Shown: positions 58,118 to 64,000 of the stretch, one piece after another
How the letters are laid out: each line of letters starts with the position of its first letter
Numbering within the stretch: the first letter of the stretch is position 1
From: Sphaerisporangium rhizosphaerae
GTDB lineage: Bacteria > Actinomycetota > Actinomycetes > Streptosporangiales > Streptosporangiaceae
DNA: 64,000 nt
NCBI RefSeq assembly: GCF_042665155.1
Contig: NZ_JBHTCG010000004.1
Coordinates: 310,001-374,000 of the forward strand
Direction of reading: 5' to 3'
Notes under the pieces: model-generated
What the model was told of the DNA's origin: nothing
The model's database searches: none
What the model saw: the letters and a program-made list of their open reading frames with translations, nothing else
Position numbers and translations under genes: made by a program

Positions 58118-59158
58118 ATGAGCGCGATGACAGAGCCCGCCTCTCCCGCAGATCCGCCCCATGCGCTCACCCTCGCGCAGATAGCCGAACTGGCGGGCGT
58201 GTCCACGGCCACGGTGTCGAAGGTCCTCAACGGCAGGACCGAGGTGGCCCCCGCGACCCGCACCCTGGTGGAGGGGCTGATCCGCCGGCACGGCTACCGG
58301 CGGCAGAAGAAGCGGCCGAAGGCGGCGGCCCTGATCGAGGTGGCCTTCCACGAGATGGACGGCCCGTGCGCCATCGAGATCATCAAAGGCGTCCAGCGCG
58401 TGGCGCGCGAGAACCACCTGGCCGTGGTGCTCTCGGAGATGCGCGAGCGGCCCACACCGCCCCGCGGCTGGGTCGAGGAGGTGCTCAGCCGCAGGTCATG
58501 CGGGGTGATCGCCATCTTCTGCGAGCTCACCGACGCCCAGCGCGCGCAGTTGCGCACGCGCGACATCCCCGTGGTGCTGGTCGATCCGGCCGGGGCCCCC
58601 AACCGCGTGCCGTCGGTCGGCGCCGGGAACTGGTCCGGCGGCCTCGCGGCCACGCGTCATCTCCTCGACCTCGGGCACCGGCGCATCGCCATCATCACCG
58701 GGGCGCCCCATGTCCTGTCGAGCCGGGCCCGGCTGGACGGATACCGGGCGGCGATGGACGCGGCCGGGGTGCCCGTCGATCCCGCCCTGGTCGTGGCGGG
58801 CGACTTCGACGTGGCCGAGGGCCTGGCCCACGCCCGCGCCCTGCTCGCCCTCCCCGACCCTCCCACCGCGGTCTTCGCCGGCAACGACGCCACGGCCGTG
58901 GGCGTCTACCAGGCGGCCGACCAGGCCGGCGTGCGCATCCCGCACGACCTCAGCGTGGTCGGCTTCGACGACCTGCCCATGGCGCAGTGGCTGGTCCCGC
59001 CGCTCACCACGATCCGCCAGCCCCTCACCGACATGGCCGCCGCCGCGACCGGCATGCTGGTCGCCCTCATGGACGGCGGCCGGCCGCCGCAGACCCGGCT
59101 GGAGTTCACCACCCAGTTGGTCACCCGTCGTAGCACCGCCCCACCGGCGGCCGGCTGA
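58118..59158 (+). CDS. LacI-family transcriptional regulator 2
   Basis: The 346-residue protein starts at ATG 58118. Its HTH (LTLAQIAELAGVSTATVSKV and LNGRTEVAPATRTLVEGLI) and effector domain (GVIAIFCELTDAQRAQLRT, GHRRIAIITGAPHVLSSRAR, GFDDLPMAQWLVPPLTT) are strongly similar to the regulator at 53473. The two must be duplicates with the same recognition residues. It diverges from the sugar-binding protein gene, the usual arrangement for control of an importer. A palindromic site lies just after its stop. The target and sugar are unknown; a shared operator with regulator 1 is possible. Confidence 0.92.
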   Translation: MSAMTEPASPADPPHALTLAQIAELAGVSTATVSKVLNGRTEVAPATRTLVEGLIRRHGYRRQKKRPKAAALIEVAFHEMDGPCAIEIIKGVQRVARENHLAVVLSEMRERPTPPRGWVEEVLSRRSCGVIAIFCELTDAQRAQLRTRDIPVVLVDPAGAPNRVPSVGAGNWSGGLAATRHLLDLGHRRIAIITGAPHVLSSRARLDGYRAAMDAAGVPVDPALVVAGDFDVAEGLAHARALLALPDPPTAVFAGNDATAVGVYQAADQAGVRIPHDLSVVGFDDLPMAQWLVPPLTTIRQPLTDMAAAATGMLVALMDGGRPPQTRLEFTTQLVTRRSTAPPAAG

Positions 59159-59162
59159 GCCT

Positions 59163-59177
59163 GCGAAACATTTTCGC
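59163..59177. promoter_or_regulatory. Palindrome GCGAAA-CAT-TTTCGC after lacI 2
   Basis: Perfect 6-3-6 palindrome of the CGAAA...TTTCG class bound by several actinobacterial LacI proteins. It sits five bases after the lacI 2 stop, between convergent genes, an odd place for an operator. Confidence 0.45.
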
Positions 59178-59209
59178 GGAGGTGACGGTTTCCGGGCCCC
59201 GCGGCGCAT

Positions 59210-59926
59210 TCAGATCTCCCCCGTGGGCGGGGCGGCGGCGGGCGCGGTGAACTCCCGCTCGACATCCGCGACGACCGGACGCGCGTTCCACAGCAGCGCC
59301 GCCACCAGCACGGAGGCCAGCAGCGCCGTCACCGCCTCGGTGGCCACCAGTGTCACCCCGCCCGCCACGACCAGCAGGCAGGCGTTGGCGAGGGTCACCG
59401 CGGGGCGGCGCGAGAGGAAGTACGCCGCGAGCCGGGCGACGTCCGCCGCCCGGAACGCGAACAACGAGGTGATGACCAGCGCGCCGGCGGCCCACAGGGT
59501 GGCCGCCACCGCCACCGCCGCCAGCAGCGCCGCCCACCACCCGGGCACGCCCGCCGCGCCGAGGTTCGCCAGGGTCGTGGCGACGATGGCCATCCAACCC
59601 AGGTACGGGATCCACAGCTTCAGCACGCCGCCGAGGTTGGCCCGGTACCCCCGCCAGAACGCCGCCGCGGGCCGCAGATCGGCGAGGTCCCGGCCGCGGC
59701 GGTGCAGGGCGTACAGGGCGGCGGAGAGCGCGGGACCGACGGGCAGGGCGCAGGCGACCGCCAGCGGCAGGTTGCCGGCCGACCGGTCGAGCAGGACGAG
59801 CCCGGCCAGGCCGGGCAGGGCGGCGGCCAGGAACGACAGCTCGACGACCAGCAGGGTGTAGACCAGTGCCGAGGCCCTCGACAGCGGCCCCTCGCCGAAC
59901 GGCCGCCCGGCCGCCGCCTCGCTCAC
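59210..59926 (-). CDS. YesL-like (DUF624) membrane protein
   Basis: I start at GTG 59926, which overlaps the stop of the upstream binding-protein gene (GTGA), giving 238 residues. Five or six hydrophobic segments are visible, with FGEGPLSRASALVYTLLVVE at the start and GNLPLAVACALPVGPALSAA and AFWRGYRANLGGVLKLWIPY in the middle, as in DUF624/YesL proteins. These small membrane proteins accompany LplABC-type importers in Gram-positive bacteria; their exact role is unknown. It is the last gene of the leftward lplB-lplC-SBP operon, translationally coupled. Confidence 0.85.
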   Translation of the reverse strand: MSEAAAGRPFGEGPLSRASALVYTLLVVELSFLAAALPGLAGLVLLDRSAGNLPLAVACALPVGPALSAALYALHRRGRDLADLRPAAAFWRGYRANLGGVLKLWIPYLGWMAIVATTLANLGAAGVPGWWAALLAAVAVAATLWAAGALVITSLFAFRAADVARLAAYFLSRRPAVTLANACLLVVAGGVTLVATEAVTALLASVLVAALLWNARPVVADVEREFTAPAAAPPTGEI

Positions 59927-61563
59927 CCGTGGTCCTTCTTGAACCGCTCGTAGGCGGTGGTGACCAGGGTCATGTAGGTGGTCATGTTCTTGCCCTCCAG
60001 CTCCTTGACGTAGGCGTCCCACTCGCCCAGGTCGCGCTCGCCGAGGATGAACTTCAGGGTGTTCTGGGTGACGTGGTCCTTCAGCGGCGTCTCCCACAGG
60101 GAGGCCTGCTCGCGCTCCTCGTCGGTGAACGGGTGCGGCGGCTCGACCGGCCAGGGCTTGCGCGCGTTCATCACGTCCTGGAAGGCGACCTCCTCCTCGG
60201 AGAAGGTGGAGTTCAGCAGCTTGGTGGTGCCGCCGTAGGCGAAGACGCCGTTGGAGAAGCCGAAGTCCTTCTGCAGGTGCTTGGGCGCGCCGGGGTTGAG
60301 GCCGACGAAGTCGACGTCCTTGGCGAGCTTGTAGGCGCCGGAGGAGTCCTTGGTGAACGTCGTGCCCTCGACGCCCCACTTGGCGAACTCCTGGCCCTGC
60401 TCGGAGTACCACAGCCAGTCGATGAACTGCATCATGGCGACGAAGTTCGGGTTCTGCAGCGCCTTCTTGGAGATCATCACGCCGTTCTCCAGCCGGCTGC
60501 CGATCTTGTACTCCCCGACCGGGCCGATGGGCACCGGGATCTTGGCGATCTTGGCGCCCTCGACGGTCTTGTACAGCGTCGGGCGGTAGTCGTTGATCAG
60601 CGACTGCGCGTTGGTGCTGATGACGAAGGACTTGCCGGAGTTGAACTTCTGCTCGGCCTGCTCGTCCTGCTGGGTGAAGCTCTCGGGGTCGAGCAGCTTC
60701 TCCTCCACCAGCTTGCGCAGGTACTCGATCATCTGCTTGTACTGCGGCATGGCGCCGGTGTAGACGAACTTCCCGGCGGTCGCGTCCCAGGTCGCGTGCT
60801 GGTACTCCCACCCGCCCTTGGAGCCGTACGCCTGGGCGATGAGCTTGAGCAGGTTGCCGCCCGGGTTCGGGACGCTCCACCGGTCGGTCATCGGGTACAG
60901 ATCGGGGTACTCCTTCTTCATCGCCTTGAGCATGGCGTAGAAGTCGTCCAAGGTCTTGGGGACCTCCAGCTTCAGCTTGTCCAGGATGTCGGTCCGGACG
61001 GCGAAGGTGTAGTCGGCCCAGATCTCCTCGTGCATCCCGGGCAGCAGGTAGAAGCGGCCGTCGGACTGCCGCAGGGTGTCCAGCTCGGGCTCCATCTTCC
61101 ACTTGGCGACCAGGTCCTTGAAGTTCGGCATCAGGTCCAGGTAGTCGCTGACCGGCAGGACGGCGCCGGAGGCGACGAACGCCTCCTCCTGCGGGTGGTA
61201 GGTCTTGGGGATGATGAGCGGTGCCTGACCCGAGCCCACCAGCAGGCCGCGCTTCTTCTCGTAGTCGCTCAGCGGCACCGCGACGGGCTTGATCGTCACG
61301 TTGGTCCGCTTGGTGAGCTCCTGCCAGAACAGCCAGTCGTTCTTGAGCGGGTAGAACGGGTGGTTGTTGTAGAGCACGTCGAACGAGACCGGCTGCGTGG
61401 CCTTGAACTGCTGGCCCACGCCGTAGCTCGCCATCGCGCCCGCCTTGTTCCCGGACTGGCCGGCGGCGCCCTTCTTCGGAGCCTCTTCCTCACTGCAACC
61501 GGCGAGCACGAGAGTGAACGCGCCCAGACCGATGATCGCCTGACGTCGTGAGATGTCGCGCAT
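59923..61563 (-). CDS. LplA/YtcQ-like sugar-binding lipoprotein
   Basis: The 546-residue protein starts at ATG 61563 with a signal that has both a twin-arginine-like motif (SRRQAIIGLGAF) and a lipobox (LVLAGCSE). It is longer than usual sugar-binding proteins, as in the LplA/YtcQ group. Typical pieces are YNNHPFYPLKNDWLFWQELT, GSGQAPLIIPKTYHPQE, GYGGTTKLLNSTFSEE-like regions and the C-terminal LGEWDAYVKELEG. It feeds the permeases LplB and LplC. Polymeric plant sugars are the likely ligands, as for related proteins near rhamnogalacturonan and arabinan genes; this is inference. It lies 37 bases after lplC. Confidence 0.9.
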   Translation of the reverse strand: MRDISRRQAIIGLGAFTLVLAGCSEEEAPKKGAAGQSGNKAGAMASYGVGQQFKATQPVSFDVLYNNHPFYPLKNDWLFWQELTKRTNVTIKPVAVPLSDYEKKRGLLVGSGQAPLIIPKTYHPQEEAFVASGAVLPVSDYLDLMPNFKDLVAKWKMEPELDTLRQSDGRFYLLPGMHEEIWADYTFAVRTDILDKLKLEVPKTLDDFYAMLKAMKKEYPDLYPMTDRWSVPNPGGNLLKLIAQAYGSKGGWEYQHATWDATAGKFVYTGAMPQYKQMIEYLRKLVEEKLLDPESFTQQDEQAEQKFNSGKSFVISTNAQSLINDYRPTLYKTVEGAKIAKIPVPIGPVGEYKIGSRLENGVMISKKALQNPNFVAMMQFIDWLWYSEQGQEFAKWGVEGTTFTKDSSGAYKLAKDVDFVGLNPGAPKHLQKDFGFSNGVFAYGGTTKLLNSTFSEEEVAFQDVMNARKPWPVEPPHPFTDEEREQASLWETPLKDHVTQNTLKFILGERDLGEWDAYVKELEGKNMTTYMTLVTTAYERFKKDHG

Positions 61564-61600
61564 TTGGGGGGTTCCTTTGCCGTGGGGACTGGACCGGGGA

Positions 61601-62476
61601 CTAGCCCTTGACCGCGCCGAGCAGCACTCCGGAGACGAAGTACCTCTGGACGAAGGGGTAGACCGCGAGGATGGGAAGCACGGTGAGCATGATCGTGACC
61701 GACTGGATGTTGGACGCGGCCTGCGTCATCTCCGACAGCCCCGCGCCGGTGGACTCGGCGCCGGTGGCCCCCGCGATGAGGTTGCGCAGGTAGATGGTCA
61801 CCGGGAACAGCTCCTGCTCGTTCAGGTACAGGAATGCCGTGAACCAGGAGTTCCAGAACGAGACGGTGTAGAACAGCACCATCGTGGCGACGACCGCCTT
61901 CGACAGCGGCAGCACCACCCGCCACAGGACGCCGTAGGTGTTCAGCCCGTCGATCGCGGCGGCCTCTTCCAGCTCGCTCGGCAGGCCCTCGAAGAACGAC
62001 TTCATGACCAGCAGGTTGAAGACGCTGATGGCGTTGGGCAGCGCGATCGCCCAGATGGAGTTCGTCAGGCCGAGATTGTTGACCAGCACGTACTGCGGGA
62101 TCAGGCCGCCCGAGAAGATCATGGTGAAGACGGCCGCCCAGATGAGGACCTTGCGGCCCCTGAGGTGCGGCTTGGACAGCACGTACGCGTAGGACGTGGT
62201 CAGCACCATCGCGATCGCCGTGGCGACGATCGTGTAGATCACGGTGTTGCCGTAGTTCCGCCAGAACATCGGGTCGGCGATGACGATGCGGTACGTCGTC
62301 AGGTTGAACCCGCGCGGGATGAGGTTGACCCCACCGGTGATGATGTAGCGCTCCGCGCTGAACGAGCGGGCGACGATGTTGACGAAGGGGTACAGCGTCA
62401 CGATCACGACGCCGGTCAGGATGACGGCGTTGACCACCTGGAACACGCGGTAACCGCGGCTCTTCGCGATGGTCAC
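61601..62476 (-). CDS. ABC sugar importer permease, LplC/YtcP type
   Basis: I start at GTG 62476, overlapping the lplB stop by four bases (GTGA); 291 residues. Six membrane segments are seen, and the EAA loop is ELEEAAAIDGLNTYGVLWRV. LplC-type markers include VNLIPRGFNLTTYRIVIADP and SGGLIPQYVLVNNLGLTNS and the end RYFVSGVLLGAVKG. It forms the channel with LplB. The usual ATPase is absent and probably supplied by a shared MsiK protein. Confidence 0.93.
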   Translation of the reverse strand: MTIAKSRGYRVFQVVNAVILTGVVIVTLYPFVNIVARSFSAERYIITGGVNLIPRGFNLTTYRIVIADPMFWRNYGNTVIYTIVATAIAMVLTTSYAYVLSKPHLRGRKVLIWAAVFTMIFSGGLIPQYVLVNNLGLTNSIWAIALPNAISVFNLLVMKSFFEGLPSELEEAAAIDGLNTYGVLWRVVLPLSKAVVATMVLFYTVSFWNSWFTAFLYLNEQELFPVTIYLRNLIAGATGAESTGAGLSEMTQAASNIQSVTIMLTVLPILAVYPFVQRYFVSGVLLGAVKG

Positions 62477-63453
62477 CACAGGCCCGCTCCCACCGTGCGA
62501 CGGGAGATCAGGTTCGCCGAGGTGATCAGCACCACGCCGACCAGCGCCTCGAACAGTCCGATCGCGGCGGCGTAGCTGAGGTTGCTGGACTCCACGCCCA
62601 TCCGGTACAGGTAGGTCGAGATCACGTCCGCGGTCGGATAGGTCAGCGGGTTGTACAGCAGCAGGACCTTCTCGAAGCCCGTGGTCATGAACGTGCCCAT
62701 GTTGAGGATCAGCAGCGTGACCGCCGTCGGGCGGATGCCGGGCAGGGTGACGTGCCAGGTCTGCCGCCACCGGCCGGCGCCGTCGATGCGCGCCGCGTCG
62801 TAGAGCTGCTCGTCGATGGTCGTCAGCGCGGCCAGGTAGAGGATGGTCCCCCAGCCGACGGTCTGCCAGACCTCCGAGGAGACGAAGATCGTGCGGAACC
62901 AGTCGGGCTTCTGCATGAACGCGGTGGGCTCCCCTCCGAGCGCCTTCACGATCTGGTTCACCGGCCCGTCGATGGCCAGCGTCTGCATGACGATGCCGGC
63001 CACGATGACCATCGACAGGAAGTGCGGCAGGTAGGACACCGACTGCAGGAACCGCTTGACGCGGCGGCTGCGCACCTCGTTGAGCAGCAGCGCCAGCACG
63101 ATCGGCAGCGGCCAGCAGAACAGCAGGGTCAGCCCGCCGAGGACGAGCGTGTTGGTGAACACGTTCCAGAACGTCGGGTCGCCGAGGAACATTTTCACGT
63201 ACCGCAGGCCCACCCAGGACTCGCCGAAGACGCTGCCGCCCGGCTCGAACCGCCGGAAGGCGATCACGTTGCCGATCATGGGGCCGTACCGGAAGACCAG
63301 GAAGAACAGCAGCGGCAGCACCGCCAGCGAGTACAGCTGCCAGTCGCGGCGGATCGCATGCCGCCAGGTGCCCGGCCGCGCGTGCCGGCGGCCGGGGTCG
63401 GGGCGCGCCGGACGGGTCTCCGGCGGGTCGTCGAGTGTGCTCGTCGTGCTCAT
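62473..63453 (-). CDS. ABC sugar importer permease, LplB type
   Basis: I start at ATG 63453 (MSTTSTLDDPPETRPARPDP) with GGAGGGCGCG upstream; 326 residues. Six membrane segments begin at WQLYSLAVLPLLFFLVFRYG. LplB features are YGPMIGNVIAFRRFEPGGSV, YLPHFLSMVIVAGIVMQTL and the EAA loop QLYDAARIDGAGRWRQTWHV. It is the first gene of the leftward operon lplB-lplC-SBP-yesL. The region upstream has several LacI-type sites shared with the divergent lacI 3 gene, so sugar control is likely. Confidence 0.93.
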   Translation of the reverse strand: MSTTSTLDDPPETRPARPDPGRRHARPGTWRHAIRRDWQLYSLAVLPLLFFLVFRYGPMIGNVIAFRRFEPGGSVFGESWVGLRYVKMFLGDPTFWNVFTNTLVLGGLTLLFCWPLPIVLALLLNEVRSRRVKRFLQSVSYLPHFLSMVIVAGIVMQTLAIDGPVNQIVKALGGEPTAFMQKPDWFRTIFVSSEVWQTVGWGTILYLAALTTIDEQLYDAARIDGAGRWRQTWHVTLPGIRPTAVTLLILNMGTFMTTGFEKVLLLYNPLTYPTADVISTYLYRMGVESSNLSYAAAIGLFEALVGVVLITSANLISRRTVGAGLW

Positions 63454-63596
63454 TACGCGCCCTCCGAGGCGGCGCCCGTCGTCGCCGGCGGGAGCGGCGC
63501 CTTCGCCCGCTCGGCGGGAGACGGCCGGGTGTCCCGCCACCGCTCGGTGGCGGGGCTGGTGTCGTCCGGTGCGTGGCCCCTCATGTCACCCCTTCG

Positions 63597-63633
63597 GCCG
63601 AAAATTTCAACGAAGGTCTTTCAATATTTCGGC
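63597..63633. promoter_or_regulatory. Inverted repeat GCCGAAA...TTTCGGC
   Basis: GCCGAAA (63597-63603) and TTTCGGC (63627-63633) flank a 23-base centre with further GAAA/TTTC pieces. It lies 144 bases before lplB. Confidence 0.4.
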
Positions 63634-63754
63634 AACGTAAGGGGGAGCAAGGAAACATGTCAAGGGGGTCATCAACTGCTATTTCCTCGCCCGATCGGCC
63701 GCTGCCCATGGACTCGTTTCCATGGGTTCGACCTGGTTCTGCGGCGGTTTTCCT

Positions 63755-63764
63755 GAAACTTTCG
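63755..63764. promoter_or_regulatory. GAAACTTTCG palindromic site
   Basis: Compact GAAA-C-TTTCG match to the CGAAA-N-TTTC class bound by LacI-family sugar regulators in actinomycetes. Confidence 0.45.
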
Positions 63765-63819
63765 ACGACCGGGCGGCCATCGGCGCGCCCACGACGTCCA
63801 GGGGCCGGACCCGATATGG

Positions 63820-63833
63820 AGTGATCGATCACC
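63820..63833. promoter_or_regulatory. GTGATCGATCAC palindrome (copy 1)
   Basis: AGTGATCGATCACC. The perfect 12-base core has centre spacing 33 bases from the second copy, about three helical turns. Confidence 0.7.
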
Positions 63834-63852
63834 CTGCTTGCCGCCGTATGGT

Positions 63853-63866
63853 AGTGATCGATCACT
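63853..63866. promoter_or_regulatory. GTGATCGATCAC palindrome (copy 2)
   Basis: AGTGATCGATCACT, perfect over 14 bases, 64 bases before the lacI 3 start. The two copies probably bind that regulator (recognition helix AGVSHQT). Confidence 0.75.
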
Positions 63867-63929
63867 ATGGTGTCAACGGTGGTCCGTCCGCCACCGGCTA
63901 GGCTGTTCGGCGGAGCGAAGGAGGGTCCC

Positions 63930-64000
63930 GTGGGCCAGGCTGAGACGCCGCGCATCACCATCCACGAGGTGGCCCGGCGAGCCGGCGTCTCCCATCAGAC
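63930..64000 (+). CDS. LacI-family transcriptional regulator 3, start only (cut by window end)
   Basis: GTG 63930 follows GGAGGG. The 23 visible codons read ITIHEVARRAGVSHQ after a short head, a LacI helix-turn-helix beginning. The recognition residues differ from the other two regulators (His-Gln in place of Thr-Ala), so it should bind another operator, most likely the two GTGATCGATCAC sites just upstream. The rest of the gene lies outside the window. Confidence 0.8.
   Translation, partial: MGQAETPRITIHEVARRAGVSHQ

Larger units (their letters stand above)
63454..63929. promoter_or_regulatory. Divergent promoter region between lplB and lacI 3
   Basis: A 476-base region with several palindromes (63597-63633, 63755-63764, 63820-63833, 63853-63866) and an AT-rich middle. 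No gene is seen. It probably controls the Lpl-type operon and lacI 3. Confidence 0.55.

Noticed and set aside
63708..63730. CATGG-containing repeats as an operator
   Set aside because: The arms are short and imperfect (CCCATG/CATGGG plus a partial direct repeat); weaker than the other sites in the same region.

Overview
The window is high-GC DNA with actinomycete features: GTG and TTG starts, LacI and MalR-type sugar regulators, Tat signals, CBM2 and CBM13 plant-polymer hydrolases, and a DevR-type response regulator. The best guess is a filamentous soil actinobacterium of the Streptosporangiales type (Nonomuraea, Streptosporangium or a relative). That placement is inference from gene content only.

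Region 1 (1-31 kb) looks like a hypoxia/dormancy island. It holds an orphan DevR/DosR-like response regulator (28825-29487) and genes of the kind that DosR controls in mycobacteria: two CBS-BON proteins, a CtpF-like P-type ATPase, a tandem universal stress protein, an Acg-like nitroreductase and a DoxX-like membrane protein. With them is a fermentation and microaerobic set: pflB-pflA, bifunctional adhE, a GNAT/acyl-CoA-synthetase protein acetyltransferase and cytochrome bd genes. About ten copies of a palindromic box, consensus near GGGACYTTSGKCCC, lie upstream of eight of these units, so the region reads as one DevR regulon. The island is also damaged. cydA has an internal deletion and two frame changes. 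ppdK is split into two fragments on opposite strands, as expected from a 4.1-kb inversion that carried pflBA. The nitroreductase has a foreign tail. Relics of csoR, nhaA and a metal-related secreted protein remain. A S1 protease, a CHRD protein, a multicopper oxidase and a large LuxR-type ATPase regulator lie among these genes.

Region 2 (31-39 kb) holds a ZIP metal transporter, an ECF41/SigJ sigma factor and a copper-handling cluster of envelope proteins: two CopC-like proteins, a cupredoxin-like lipoprotein, a large membrane protein, a small His-containing membrane protein and a YcnI-type protein. A MarR regulator lies at its end.

Region 3 (39-64 kb) is a plant cell-wall arabinan/arabinoxylan locus. 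It encodes a CE1-type esterase with CBM2, CBM13-GH43, CBM13-GH62, CBM2-GH43, GH127 with CBM13, and a CBM2-linked GH95-like enzyme. It also has two ATPase-less ABC sugar importers (SBP-MalF-MalG and LplB-LplC-SBP-YesL) and three LacI-family regulators. Two GH genes carry paired cre-like operators (TGTTAGCGCTAACA); one operator lies inside a coding sequence. The binding-module segments are nearly identical between genes (CBM13 as a direct repeat, CBM2 as an inverted repeat), which indicates recent module shuffling or gene conversion.

No tRNA, rRNA, CRISPR array, insertion sequence or prophage was recognised.
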